DNA of 64,000 nucleotides. It comes from Prevotella nigrescens (GTDB lineage: Bacteria > Bacteroidota > Bacteroidia > Bacteroidales > Bacteroidaceae). Position numbers and translations under genes: made by a program. How positions within the stretch are numbered: the stretch's first letter is position 1; each line of letters begins with the position of its first letter. Positions 36,273-46,142 of this stretch are shown one piece after another. The notes below the pieces were generated by a model. The model had not been told where the DNA came from and did no database searches. It saw only the letters and a list, made by a program, of their open reading frames with translations. Where the stretch lies: the NCBI RefSeq assembly GCF_031191185.1, contig NZ_CP133465.1, positions 1,546,001-1,610,000 on the forward strand. The letters are read 5' to 3'.

Positions 36273-37415
36273 TTAATATAATTTTTCTATTTCTTTCCAA
36301 ACAATATGATTCTCGAAATTATTACGCACCCATGTTCGTGCTTTTTTACCATCTATGCTCGTTCCTCCATTATGGATATGACAGATTGCTGCAGCAAGTT
36401 GATTAACATCGTGTTCTACAAACAAACCAGTTAATCCTTCTTGGATAGAGTCACAACAACCTGTGGCACGTGTGGTTATAACAGGCACTTCCATTGATTG
36501 AGCTTCCAATACTCCTGTTGGAAATCCTTCACGATAAGAGGCAAGTACATATACATTCATCATCGAATAGAAATACTCCATATCTGAGTTTTGGAAATCT
36601 GTCCATACAATCTGAGAATCGCTCTTAATATCCTGCTGGATATCATCAGGAAGGGCATCACGTACTTCGAACATACCAACTAAGAGAAGTTTATAATGAG
36701 GATTATCTTTTTTTACGTTACGGAAAGCCCTAACTAATTCTATGATTCCTTTATCACGCACCAAACGTCCAGAATATCCAATAACCCAATCATTATTATC
36801 AATTCCCCACTTTTCTTTCATAGTAGCAAGTTTATTGGGGTCTATGTTAGCTGGATTGAATTTCCCTTCTGTATCAATGCCACAACATGTACCTTTATGG
36901 AGGATAAGTTGTTTATATAGAGGTGCCAAACGGTCTTCTATTGAGTGTTGCAGAACAGATGGAGATACACAAACTATCTTCGTAGCACATAAAGAAGCAA
37001 GCCGATCCACACTCATAAGAATAAATCGCTTCAGCCCATGTGATGTTTGATAAACAAGCCCATGCCTAAAGTATATTCTGTTTGGAACACGCATTAACCA
37101 CCCTGCTACCATAGAAAGCAATCCACCCTTAGGTGTGTGTCCCACAATTATACCTATTTGCTTTTCCTTTATATATCGACAAATACCTATTATCGTTTTG
37201 AAATCCTGTAGAATATTTATTGATCTTAGAACTGGTAACACCCGATAATTAAAGCCATTCTCTTTAGCATAATCATCTAAATATTCAGACGCAGAGCACA
37301 CTACATGGAAACGAAATCCTCTATTCCTAAAATATTTAAATTGTCCTCCGACAAAATAAGGGAGGACAAAATAGATATTCACTACATGAAGTATATTTTT
37401 ATTGTTGTATTTCAT
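36273..37415 (-). CDS. Family 4 glycosyltransferase
   Basis: 380 residues, GT-B fold. The donor-site motifs are GRLVRDKG (216-223) and E296GFPTGVLE304, the retaining E-x7-E pattern. The N-terminal GHTPKGGLLSMVAGWLMRVP resembles transferases adding HexNAc to lipid-linked sugars in capsule loci. It abuts the epimerase gene (1-bp gap). The exact linkage is unknown. Confidence 0.88.
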   Translation of the reverse strand: MKYNNKNILHVVNIYFVLPYFVGGQFKYFRNRGFRFHVVCSASEYLDDYAKENGFNYRVLPVLRSINILQDFKTIIGICRYIKEKQIGIIVGHTPKGGLLSMVAGWLMRVPNRIYFRHGLVYQTSHGLKRFILMSVDRLASLCATKIVCVSPSVLQHSIEDRLAPLYKQLILHKGTCCGIDTEGKFNPANIDPNKLATMKEKWGIDNNDWVIGYSGRLVRDKGIIELVRAFRNVKKDNPHYKLLLVGMFEVRDALPDDIQQDIKSDSQIVWTDFQNSDMEYFYSMMNVYVLASYREGFPTGVLEAQSMEVPVITTRATGCCDSIQEGLTGLFVEHDVNQLAAAICHIHNGGTSIDGKKARTWVRNNFENHIVWKEIEKLY

Positions 37416-37428
37416 TATGTTTATTTAT

Positions 37429-38541
37429 TCATTTCTGAAATTCACTTACATTGGTATATATATTGTTATATCCCCAAACCGTCTTACTAATATCAAATTC
37501 CAATGCTCGATTATAACAGCGGTTGGCAACTTCATCATAATATTCCTCGCTTTCTGCTAATTGTTTAATCTTATTAGCCAAAGCCTTGGCATCTTCATGC
37601 GGAAAAAGAATACCATATCCTTTTGTAACCTCTCGTAAGCCATTTACATCAGAGGCTATAAAAGGTTTATGCGCACTCATACCTTCCACATTACTAAGAC
37701 TCAAGCCTTCCCAGTGAGAAGACATAACGATAATATCTGCAGCCTTCAAAACATTTGGTATATCTGTTCTTAATCCAAGAAACCGGACTCTGTCATCTAC
37801 GCCTAACGACTCAGACAACTGTCGAACTTCTTCCATACGTTCGCCAACACCAGCAAACCAAACTTCAAATTTATTTTTATTCAAAGAGGATAGGGCTTTA
37901 ACAACAGTGTCTTGGTCTTTAGCATCTCTAAAACCAGCAACCATTAAAATCGCTTTCCTATTTTCTTTAAGTGTTAGAAATTCATTATTAGGAGTAGCAT
38001 TACAGATGGCGTAAACGTCCACACCATTATTAATAGTGGAAATATGCTTATAGCAAGGTTTTGTTTTATCTATCCAATCACCTCCCATATATTCCCTCAA
38101 CTTTTCTTCTGCAACTCGACTTATGCAAATTACATGGTTGTATTGTCCATACATCCAACTTTCAATCGGAGCATACCACTTCCATTCACGTTTGCGATTA
38201 GAAGTTGTATGTTCTGTAGATACAAGTTTTCTGTTGCGATATAAGTTGGCAATTGCAACAAATAACTGTGGTGAAGAATTGTGTGTATGAACAATATCAT
38301 ATCCTTTCATTATCTTCATCAGCTTTAATATATAAAGTGGATTGTATACACTATGCCCCAATGCATATATCTTCGTTTGTGGACTTTCCACTTTCAATCT
38401 TTGCATTAATGGTGTTTCCGTACCATTAAAGATACATAAATCCACAGTATGTCCTAATGTGCACAATCTTGGAATCAAGTTAACAACCAATGTTTCTGCA
38501 CCTCCTATTTCTAAAGATGTAATAACTTGGAGAACCTTCAT
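37429..38541 (-). CDS. Family 4 glycosyltransferase
   Basis: 370 residues. The N-terminus VLQVITSLEIGGAETLVVNL is the classic acceptor-domain start. The C-terminal donor domain has SSHWEGLSLSNVEGMSAHKP with the E-x7-E glutamates. It transfers an activated sugar to the growing repeat unit at the cytoplasmic face. It lies between the other GT4 gene and the GINT1-N-like gene. Confidence 0.88.
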   Translation of the reverse strand: MKVLQVITSLEIGGAETLVVNLIPRLCTLGHTVDLCIFNGTETPLMQRLKVESPQTKIYALGHSVYNPLYILKLMKIMKGYDIVHTHNSSPQLFVAIANLYRNRKLVSTEHTTSNRKREWKWYAPIESWMYGQYNHVICISRVAEEKLREYMGGDWIDKTKPCYKHISTINNGVDVYAICNATPNNEFLTLKENRKAILMVAGFRDAKDQDTVVKALSSLNKNKFEVWFAGVGERMEEVRQLSESLGVDDRVRFLGLRTDIPNVLKAADIIVMSSHWEGLSLSNVEGMSAHKPFIASDVNGLREVTKGYGILFPHEDAKALANKIKQLAESEEYYDEVANRCYNRALEFDISKTVWGYNNIYTNVSEFQK

Positions 38542-38545
38542 CTGT

Positions 38546-39472
38546 TTATATTAAATTAAAACGTTTAAGCATCTTACGAATCCAAATTCTATCGAATCCA
38601 AGGGCATCTGTAACGGTAACACCTTTATACGAGTTAAAAGTATGGCAGCCTATATTTAATCTTGGGTGTACAGAATATATTCTTCTGATTTCTTTAAAAC
38701 TAAAATCTGTTATATCTGTTTCCTGAAGTGTTACTGCATGCCCATATTGGAAATTACACTCTTGAGTTGGACGTATAAGTTTATTTTTATAGTAAAAGAA
38801 ACTTCCAGACATACGTGCTATATTTTCCTTGAAAGAAATTTCTTTTAGAAACTCAAACAGTTTCTCTTTATAAGACCATTTATATATATGTAAAATATTT
38901 CCATTAGGATTTTCTCTTGGTGTGCAGAATAAATATAAGTGCTCGTTGATTTTAATAGGAACAGCATCTTCAACAGCTTCATCTAATACACCACATAAGC
39001 GTATTATTTTATTCGATTCTGGGAAAAACTTATATATGTATAAATGTCCGCTTTCTCCATTTTCAGGCAATAAATAAACATAAGGTTCTGCTGAACTTTC
39101 ATAATCGGTGTCAATACCTTTTATAAAATCCTCTAAGTTACTATCTTTTCTTATAATTAGAGGAAAAGAGAGGTGCGTTAGTAATTCTAAAATTACATCA
39201 CATTTTAAAAGAACATTTGTTATTCTATCAATTGTAAGTTTAGAAATACGCCCTCTATTGATAGGCCTATAGAATTCTTCAACTAATAAAATAATTTCTT
39301 TTTCTGTTACTTCTAAAACAAATGGGTCAGCAAACCAAGAGTTATTATATTTATGGATTATCCATTTTACATCAATCGCATCGCCATTAATAATATCCTC
39401 AATAGAATTCTGAATAAATCCCACATTCCAACGTTCGTCGGTAAGTTTCTTTATCTGTGTTTTGAGAAACAT
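38546..39472 (-). CDS. Beta-propeller-like protein, glucosamine-IPC-transferase N-terminal-domain type
   Basis: 308 residues. The motif NSWFADPFVLEV followed by HLSFPLII recurs in bacterial stand-alone homologues of the N-terminal domain of plant glucosamine inositolphosphorylceramide transferase, which looks like a five-bladed propeller. Aromatic-rich blades repeat (YLLPENGESGHLYIYKFFP, NGNILHIYKWSY). Such genes occur in capsule loci, sometimes fused to formyl- or glycosyltransferases; their role is not defined. Repeat array B separates it from the upstream GT2 gene. Confidence 0.6.
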   Translation of the reverse strand: MFLKTQIKKLTDERWNVGFIQNSIEDIINGDAIDVKWIIHKYNNSWFADPFVLEVTEKEIILLVEEFYRPINRGRISKLTIDRITNVLLKCDVILELLTHLSFPLIIRKDSNLEDFIKGIDTDYESSAEPYVYLLPENGESGHLYIYKFFPESNKIIRLCGVLDEAVEDAVPIKINEHLYLFCTPRENPNGNILHIYKWSYKEKLFEFLKEISFKENIARMSGSFFYYKNKLIRPTQECNFQYGHAVTLQETDITDFSFKEIRRIYSVHPRLNIGCHTFNSYKGVTVTDALGFDRIWIRKMLKRFNLI

Positions 39473-39657
39473 TTATGATTCTTCCTTTATTGCTTTACTT
39501 ATAATTAGTAAGATTGAGTTTTCTATGTTTTTACAGATATTATTTACCAGCAATGAAAGTGTAGGATAATTCTTCTTTTTTTATACTTTAAGAGGGGAGA
39601 AAAAGTCCTTATTATGTAAAAGAAAACTCCTAAAAAAATGTAAGCCACACTCTCGTA

Positions 39658-39822
39658 ATTCAAAAGCGGCTGTTTTGTGCGGTAAAACAGCCGCTTTTAC
39701 CGTGTAAAAGAGCCACTTTTAAAGTACAAAACAATAGGTTTTGTAATATTTTGACATACAGTTAGTTAGACTAAAACCACGCCTGTAAAAAACATTTACA
39801 AACTTGAAGCGATATTTACACC
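39658..39822 (-). repeat. 22-bp modular repeat array, copy B
   Basis: Four exact 22-bp units at 39658-39679, 39680-39701, 39702-39723 and 39724-39745 (plus-strand cores GCGGCTG, CAGCCGC, GAGCCAC, CAATAGG). The flank 39746-39822 matches that of copy A when read on the minus strand (TAACTAACTGTA, AGGTGTAAATAT). The first two units form a perfect 15-bp inverted repeat with a 7-nt loop. The array lies in the only large gap inside the capsule operon. Confidence 0.8.
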
Positions 39823-39828
39823 TATAAC

Positions 39829-40728
39829 TTATTTCTTTTTAATTCTTATACGGTCTTTAATATGGAACAACCAACCTATTGGAGATAGTCCTATCCAAAA
39901 AGGATTTATTCTTTTTCTTATTTTCGATTTATCCTCAATACAGAAATAAAACCTCCAATAGTTTATGACATTTCTTATTTTTTTATATATAGATATATTA
40001 AATTCGTTGTATTCAGCATAAGTCCAAGTTGTTAATATTGGACTATTCATTCTAATCTTAGTAATATTTGCTGATAAACCATTTTCTTGATACTCTGCTG
40101 TGTATATGAATTTATCAAAATAATGGAAAAGATATTTATGAGAAATTAGTAACCATTCTAAATCTTCTGGACAGAATCTTTCGTTTTCTATTTCTGGAAA
40201 TGGTATTTCTTTTAAGACAGAGGTTCTAAAAACCTCTTTCATATCTTGATTTATTCTCCATTTGTTTCCAAATTCAGTAAAAGTACATTCTTCTGTCGTG
40301 AAAGGAATTTCTGTTATAGAATTACTTTCATTAATGAAATTATCAAAACCAACAATTGCACCTATTTCCTTTTTATCTTTTATCTTAGCAAATTCATTGG
40401 CAACTATTTCAATAGAGTTGTTTGGTAATAAATCATCAGAGTCTGCTATAAAAAATAATTCTCCTTTCGCTTCTTTTACACCTTGATTTGTTGCAGTATG
40501 TTTTCCCCCATTCTCTTTATAGAAATATCGAATTGGAAAAATATTCCTTTGCTCTATTATTATTTTCTCTATAACTTCTTTTGTATTGTCGGTACTCCCA
40601 TCATCAACAATAACCCACTCAAAATCTTTGTTAGTTTGCTCTTGTAGGCTTTTATGCAACCTTGGAAGCAGTTTTGCCCTGTTATAGGTTGGAGTGAATA
40701 CGGTTATCAGCATATTCTCTTTTATCAT
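39829..40728 (-). CDS. Family 2 glycosyltransferase
   Basis: 299 residues, GT-A fold. ITVFTPTYNRAKLLPRL, VDDGSTDNTKEVIEK and the metal-binding IADSDDLL are in the expected order; the domain covers residues 5 to about 230. It adds one sugar during repeat-unit assembly. Its start overlaps the stop of the upstream acyltransferase by one base, so the two are coupled in translation. The donor is unknown. Confidence 0.88.
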   Translation of the reverse strand: MIKENMLITVFTPTYNRAKLLPRLHKSLQEQTNKDFEWVIVDDGSTDNTKEVIEKIIIEQRNIFPIRYFYKENGGKHTATNQGVKEAKGELFFIADSDDLLPNNSIEIVANEFAKIKDKKEIGAIVGFDNFINESNSITEIPFTTEECTFTEFGNKWRINQDMKEVFRTSVLKEIPFPEIENERFCPEDLEWLLISHKYLFHYFDKFIYTAEYQENGLSANITKIRMNSPILTTWTYAEYNEFNISIYKKIRNVINYWRFYFCIEDKSKIRKRINPFWIGLSPIGWLFHIKDRIRIKKK

Positions 40729-41774
40729 TATTGTTGCTTAGACAAATAGGAGATTATTATATTCCATACAGCTATTCGCACTTTATCTAATAGGATAGAA
40801 ATAAAAAAAATGCCTAAAATGAGCAATGTAGTGGAAATAAGAAAACATTCTATACTTTCTGTTACCGAAAAGTTATTTATAATTTTCCCATAATAAGGAC
40901 GCAAAAGTAATTCATTAGCATGTAAAAGATAAACAGAGAAACATGATATTCCCACCCAATTAATAGTTTTACTTTTTATAGATATTCGACTAAAAATAAT
41001 TACTAATAACAATGATTCCAATAAAACTAAAGGATTGGTATAAGTAAATAGTCTTCCTGCTATTGGAATTCCTAATCGAGTTACGACAAAAGCTAAGGTT
41101 GCGATAAATAATACAATACTAATGTAAACCGTTATATATAGCTTCTGACTTATTTTATTTATGTCTGGTAAAAGGTATTGTCTTGTATACTTTGCTGCAA
41201 GATAAAGAAAGAAAAAAGATACTGCAGAATACCCTCCTCCGATCCACTGTACGCCATCAATGCTAAGCCATCCATAAATAGTTTGAAATATGAAGAAGGC
41301 AATAAGGAAATAACCAAGTTGCTTTTGTGAAGCCCTTTCCGCAAACGTATTTAAGATAGGAGAAAATAAATATAGTCCGATATATGCTTTGACAAACCAA
41401 TAGTCAGAACTATGAAACATAAAGAAAGTAAGAAGTGCATCTGTATTTGTAATTAGATTAGAAGAATAAATATAAAGCCCTATGAAAATAATACTTGTAA
41501 AGAAAAAAACTTGAAAGATAAACTCTGAAAACCTTTTTAAATTTACCTTTATACCAAACCAACCTGATAGTAAAACAAAAATATTTACACATGCAGTAGA
41601 AAACGATTGAGACAGAAAGATGCCAAAAGAGCTATAAGGAATACTTATAGAATCTTCATGAGTAGGAACACCTAAAGCTAAGAATGTTGCATGAGTAATC
41701 ATGACAAGTAACATTGCTATGATTCTGAGTAATTCAAAGTTACTCTCTCGTTTTTGGGGGGAATTTTCTTTCAT
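40728..41774 (-). CDS. Acyltransferase 3 family membrane protein (O-acetyltransferase candidate)
   Basis: 348 residues with ten hydrophobic segments. FELLRIIAMLLVMITHATFL carries the Arg and His of the family's N-terminal motif. These proteins O-acetylate or otherwise acylate extracellular polysaccharide across the inner membrane. A run of six Cs on the coding strand (41756-41761) lies in codons 4 to 7 (NSPQK), a potential slippage site near the start. It is downstream of the polymerase gene with a 3-bp gap. Confidence 0.85.
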   Translation of the reverse strand: MKENSPQKRESNFELLRIIAMLLVMITHATFLALGVPTHEDSISIPYSSFGIFLSQSFSTACVNIFVLLSGWFGIKVNLKRFSEFIFQVFFFTSIIFIGLYIYSSNLITNTDALLTFFMFHSSDYWFVKAYIGLYLFSPILNTFAERASQKQLGYFLIAFFIFQTIYGWLSIDGVQWIGGGYSAVSFFFLYLAAKYTRQYLLPDINKISQKLYITVYISIVLFIATLAFVVTRLGIPIAGRLFTYTNPLVLLESLLLVIIFSRISIKSKTINWVGISCFSVYLLHANELLLRPYYGKIINNFSVTESIECFLISTTLLILGIFFISILLDKVRIAVWNIIISYLSKQQ

Positions 41775-41777
41775 AGT

Positions 41778-42920
41778 TTATCGATAGAATTTATCCATAT
41801 CGTATTTAAGATCATATTCATACCTTTCATAAATCCATTCTGCAGCTGTATGTCCAGGAGTGAGGAAAGTTTTGTATGGACACATATTAAAAGACCATTC
41901 AATAGTTATTCGTAAAAATAGAACTAAACTAACTGCCATTATATACAAGTCGAAACGATAACGTTTACCATATTGGGTCATTGATAACTGAGTTAATGAA
42001 AGTATTAAACCATATATGAAATACCAACTTAAGCGTCCACCATTATCAGAACGAATAAACAATAATAAAACAGCACAAAATGCTAAGGCTATGTTGTATA
42101 AAACAATACTTTGTTTGGTATCTGGTAGATATTTATAAGACTTTATCAGAAAAAAGAGAAAAAATCCCGCCTCTAAGATATAGGCTATTCGTGCATCTCC
42201 TTGAACTGCATAATCAGCATGCGCTGCACGAGTTGATATATCATCAAAAAGATTATAAAGGTTACTTGTTATTCCTGTTACACCAATAATAAAGCATACA
42301 GACATTAATAATAATATACGTGCTTTTGGGTATTTTTTATTTGCAATGAAATACATGGGGAAGAAAATAATAGCAGAATTATGGAATGAAAACGCTGCAA
42401 TGATAATAGCACAGTACTTTAAAAACTTTCTTTCGATGATATACCTAATAGACAGTCCTATAATAGCAGCAGCGAACATTTGCCGAAGATATGTAAAGGA
42501 GAAATAAAATACCAATGCCATAAACAAAATAGATGCCAAGGGATAATTTTTAGCATACTTTCTGAAACTATGCAAGATAATGGCATACATGCAGATGGTA
42601 TAGAGGAAAATAAAAATATATCTGTTGCTTGTTATATGGGCTATTGCCCAGTTAAGTCCTATATAGCCAAATTCAGTATTATATGCTTGATAAATACTGG
42701 AAGATGTTATTGGAATACCTATTTTTAACTGGTCTGCCAAATTGTCGAAAAGATCGCCATAGATATAACGATCATAACCGCCTAGCATATCTCCCAATCC
42801 AACAAATATAGCTAATGAAATAAAAAAGAATAAAAAGGGTTTATAAGAAACCTGTTTATTATTTTTATAATAGAAGTATAAGATAACAGGAATAAGAAAA
42901 AGAATGATATATATAATCAT
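41778..42920 (-). CDS. EpsG-family polysaccharide polymerase (Wzy-like)
   Basis: 380 residues with about ten hydrophobic segments. GDMLGGYDRYIYGDLF in the first periplasmic loop and FTYLRQMFAAAIIGLSIRYI resemble EpsG-type polymerases. The Wzy step joins lipid-linked repeat units at the periplasmic face. It is the only polymerase candidate in the locus. Confidence 0.8.
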   Translation of the reverse strand: MIIYIILFLIPVILYFYYKNNKQVSYKPFLFFFISLAIFVGLGDMLGGYDRYIYGDLFDNLADQLKIGIPITSSSIYQAYNTEFGYIGLNWAIAHITSNRYIFIFLYTICMYAIILHSFRKYAKNYPLASILFMALVFYFSFTYLRQMFAAAIIGLSIRYIIERKFLKYCAIIIAAFSFHNSAIIFFPMYFIANKKYPKARILLLMSVCFIIGVTGITSNLYNLFDDISTRAAHADYAVQGDARIAYILEAGFFLFFLIKSYKYLPDTKQSIVLYNIALAFCAVLLLFIRSDNGGRLSWYFIYGLILSLTQLSMTQYGKRYRFDLYIMAVSLVLFLRITIEWSFNMCPYKTFLTPGHTAAEWIYERYEYDLKYDMDKFYR

Positions 42921-42967
42921 ATTAGTGTATCATTTGAAGGAATAAATCAGTGAAATATTTGCCTTTA

Positions 42968-44173
42968 TTAGAAGAATCCAAATAACTCTTTTGATACCTT
43001 TTCTCTGTTATGTTCGGTTAGTACACACTTTCTTCCTTCAGCAGCAATTGCTTCATATTTTGTTCTTTCATGAGGAATTTCTTTTAGTACTGATATCAAT
43101 TGTATAGCATCTTTATATATCACACACGATTTATTGTTTTCGACGGCAATATTTTCCATTGCATATGGTGTTCCTATTACGAGAAGTCCATTTGCAAGTG
43201 CGTCCAAAACTTTCCCTTTTGTTCCTGTTCCGACAGATAATGGATTTATTTGGATATCATGCTTAACGATTTCTTCTATATAGTCTGGAGCAAATTCTAT
43301 TAGATTCGCTTCATAACCAAACTTTCTAAGTTCGTTTACTTTTGCAGACCAGCCTTTCCCCAATATTGTTAGTTCATAATGTTCCTTAAAGAACTCTTTA
43401 TCAGCATTATCAAGATTCTGAAGCATAGAGAAGAACTCGTTAGATGCTTCATACGAATACAAGTCATATCTTCCTGCAATCAACAAACGGATTTTAGGCT
43501 GATGAAATCTTATTTCTCGCTTAGGGTTTTCTATTTCATAATGAGGATGACGTAAAAAATGAGCATCTATAGTAGGGTTTATACGTTTCACAAACTCTGC
43601 ATCTGCATCACCAACAAAATGATATTTGATATTTTTGCTATTGTCATAACAACTCTCCATACGGTAGTATTTAATATAATTCATAACAACACGAAAATAT
43701 TCTGCATAATGCGATAAAGTAAACGGCCGTCCTATCCTTCGATACCAATGTAAACAATAACTATCTGGTGTCGTGTGAATTCGTTTGAAATTTTTAAACT
43801 GTGAAAGTATACCAGAGAATTCTTGACAATACCCCCATACCACATCAGGATGACTATTACAAATTTCTTCAACAATATACCTTGGTAAACGAATATAATA
43901 ACTTATAGGAAACCTGAGTAAGATTCGTATAAACGTTAGATGTAATTGAAGAATAAACTTATACCACCAAGGCTGTTTCACAAGCTTAATTTTGATATTT
44001 AATTCATTCTCAACCTCCTTTATAGTCTCATCAGAAAGATTATTCTGATTATAAGAATAAACAGTTATCTCTATATCAGAAGGTCTCTTTATCATTAAGT
44101 GATATGGATGTCCCGATGGACCACCCATATTCTCTTTATAAGGAGTTACTGGGGATATGAATACTATCTTCAT
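42968..44173 (-). CDS. GT-B glycosyltransferase
   Basis: 401 residues. The N-terminus IVFISPVTPYKENMGGPSGH is a GT4-type start. The donor domain near 230-400 has LLIAGRYDL and INPLSVGTGTKGKVLDALAN, where the glycine-rich segment and following residues replace the usual E-x7-E. The family is clear but the donor is not; placement next to the heptose genes makes a heptosyl transfer conceivable (inference only). Confidence 0.8.
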   Translation of the reverse strand: MKIVFISPVTPYKENMGGPSGHPYHLMIKRPSDIEITVYSYNQNNLSDETIKEVENELNIKIKLVKQPWWYKFILQLHLTFIRILLRFPISYYIRLPRYIVEEICNSHPDVVWGYCQEFSGILSQFKNFKRIHTTPDSYCLHWYRRIGRPFTLSHYAEYFRVVMNYIKYYRMESCYDNSKNIKYHFVGDADAEFVKRINPTIDAHFLRHPHYEIENPKREIRFHQPKIRLLIAGRYDLYSYEASNEFFSMLQNLDNADKEFFKEHYELTILGKGWSAKVNELRKFGYEANLIEFAPDYIEEIVKHDIQINPLSVGTGTKGKVLDALANGLLVIGTPYAMENIAVENNKSCVIYKDAIQLISVLKEIPHERTKYEAIAAEGRKCVLTEHNREKVSKELFGFF

Positions 44174-44178
44174 ATATG

Positions 44179-45483
44179 TTATCTATTAAATATATCACAC
44201 ACACAGTTTAAAAGAGATGAAGGTGTATTGCTCTCCACTAAAAACACCTTGGCACAATTGGCATTCTTGCCAGCCTCTATATCACTTTGACAATCGCCTA
44301 TCATTATAGATTTTCCCAAATCTATATTCAGGTCTTGAGCAGCACGATGAAAGAGTCCAGCCTTAGGTTTACGACAATCACATTCAAACTTCAACTCTGC
44401 ACGTTCACCTTCAAATCCTTTATCAGGATGGTGAGGGCAATAATAAATAGCATCAACGAAAGCACCTTCATATCCAAGTAATGTCTCAAGCTTATTATGT
44501 ATAATATCTAACTCTTCAAATGTACATTCTCCACGTGCTATAACAGGTTGATTAGTGATAATAATGGCAAGATAGCCCGATTGGTTGATTAGCTTGATGG
44601 CTTCTGCAGCACCAGGAATCAATTCCATTTGTTCAGGACTTTTTAAGAATCCAATATGCTTGTTTATAGTTCCATCACGATCAATGAAGACGGCTTTCTG
44701 TTTATTTTTAAGGTTTCTTGCATATACTCTTCCCTCATTAATATCCTTCTCTGTTTCTGCGAAACGTTCAGGAGTCCCCATATCCTTGATATATTCAGGA
44801 GTATCGTATGCAAAAATCTTTCCACTATTGATATTAGGGCGCAACACATCCCGATCTAAATCAATCTTTTCAGGGAGTGAAAGGTCTTGAGCAGCATATA
44901 GTTCTCTTACAGCTTGTAAAAGTTGAGGCGATATAATCTCTATTCCTGCATTTACACGATTCTTATAAAATCCTTGTTTATCTTCTTTTACAATCCATGA
45001 TATAACTTTATTTGTCGTATGTGGAACTTCACCTGAAATAGTTGGTAAAGTTTCTGTGACCAAGATACTACTGTCATGAGGATGCCCATTAGGATGAGAG
45101 ATTAGGCTTGCCCAAGATGAATGTTCTTTATGGAATTGGATGAAACGATTAAAATCTATATTAATCATAATATCCCCACACATTAATAAGAAATCTTCAT
45201 TGAGATTCATCTTAAATAAAGCACCAGCTGTTCCTAAAGGGTGGTTTTCCGTGAAATAACTAATGTTTACACCAAACTTTTTGCCATCACCGAAGAATTC
45301 TTTTATTTTTTCTCCAAGATAACCAATAACAAGGGTAATATCTGTCAATCCACTATCCTTAAGATTCTCAATTTGCCATTGCAATATGGGTTTATTACAA
45401 ACTTCTATTAGAGGTTTTGGCACATCAGCTCTCACAGAAGCGATACGCGTTCCCTTGCCTCCTGCCATTATTACGACTTTCAT
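44179..45483 (-). CDS. Fused heptose-1-phosphate guanylyltransferase and heptose bisphosphate phosphatase
   Basis: About 434 residues from the ATG at 45483, 4 bp past the upstream stop; an ATG at 45498 is also in frame. The N-terminal half (1 to about 230) is an NTP-transferase with IMAGGKGTRI and ENHPLGTAGAL, like HddC. The C-terminal half (about 260-430) is a HAD-IIIA phosphatase with DRDGTINKH, ITNQPVIARGE, the zinc loop YCPHHPDKG..CDCRKP and MIGDCQSDIEAGKNA, like GmhB. The fusion would carry out the last two steps to GDP-D-glycero-alpha-D-manno-heptose. gmhA and hddA are adjacent. Confidence 0.9.
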   Translation of the reverse strand: MKVVIMAGGKGTRIASVRADVPKPLIEVCNKPILQWQIENLKDSGLTDITLVIGYLGEKIKEFFGDGKKFGVNISYFTENHPLGTAGALFKMNLNEDFLLMCGDIMINIDFNRFIQFHKEHSSWASLISHPNGHPHDSSILVTETLPTISGEVPHTTNKVISWIVKEDKQGFYKNRVNAGIEIISPQLLQAVRELYAAQDLSLPEKIDLDRDVLRPNINSGKIFAYDTPEYIKDMGTPERFAETEKDINEGRVYARNLKNKQKAVFIDRDGTINKHIGFLKSPEQMELIPGAAEAIKLINQSGYLAIIITNQPVIARGECTFEELDIIHNKLETLLGYEGAFVDAIYYCPHHPDKGFEGERAELKFECDCRKPKAGLFHRAAQDLNIDLGKSIMIGDCQSDIEAGKNANCAKVFLVESNTPSSLLNCVCDIFNR

Positions 45484-45487
45484 ACGC

Positions 45488-46135
45488 TTACTTTCCAAAG
45501 AAATATTCTTCTAACATTAAACAAATGCAATGATAAATAGGAAGGTGGAGTTCTTGTATTTTATATGTTTCTGTTTCTGGCACATGAATACAAACATCAC
45601 AATATTTCTCAAGTTTGTTCTGTTGAGCTCCTGTTAAACCTATTAATGACATTCCTTGTGCTTTGGCAACAACTGCTGCATACAATACATTCTGACTATT
45701 ACCTGAAGTGGAAATACCAAGGAAACAATCGTCTTTTTGGGCATATCCGTAAACCTGCTGTGCAAATACCAATACTGGTTGACAATCATTCATAAAGGCC
45801 GTAGATAAAGCTGTATGAGTGGTAAGGGCAATAGAAGGTAATGCGCCTTGTAGATTTTCTGCAAGGACATTTCCTAAATCATTATCAACTTGTGTGAATT
45901 TTTTGGACAATTCTGCTGGTAGTTTCCTCGGTAACGTAAAACCTTTCATAAGTTCACCTACTATATGCTCAGAATCGGCTGCTGAGCCTCCATTACCACA
46001 AATCAATAACTTATGGTGTTGTGAGTAACATTTCCGTAATATTTCATATGCTTGGATTATATCATTCTTGCATACATTCAGTTTTGGATAAGAACCAAGC
46101 AATGAGTTTATGTATTTATATTGTTTTTCCGACAT
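45488..46135 (-). CDS. gmhA: Sedoheptulose-7-phosphate isomerase (GmhA-like)
   Basis: 215 residues; SIS domain. LLICGNGGSAADSEHIVGEL (about 38-57) is the GmhA signature with the substrate loop. FLGISTSGNSQNVLYA follows. It converts sedoheptulose 7-phosphate to D-glycero-D-manno-heptose 7-phosphate, the first committed heptose step. It lies 7 bp after the kinase gene and just before the fused transferase-phosphatase gene. Confidence 0.92.
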   Translation of the reverse strand: MSEKQYKYINSLLGSYPKLNVCKNDIIQAYEILRKCYSQHHKLLICGNGGSAADSEHIVGELMKGFTLPRKLPAELSKKFTQVDNDLGNVLAENLQGALPSIALTTHTALSTAFMNDCQPVLVFAQQVYGYAQKDDCFLGISTSGNSQNVLYAAVVAKAQGMSLIGLTGAQQNKLEKYCDVCIHVPETETYKIQELHLPIYHCICLMLEEYFFGK

Positions 46136-46142
46136 AATAAAG

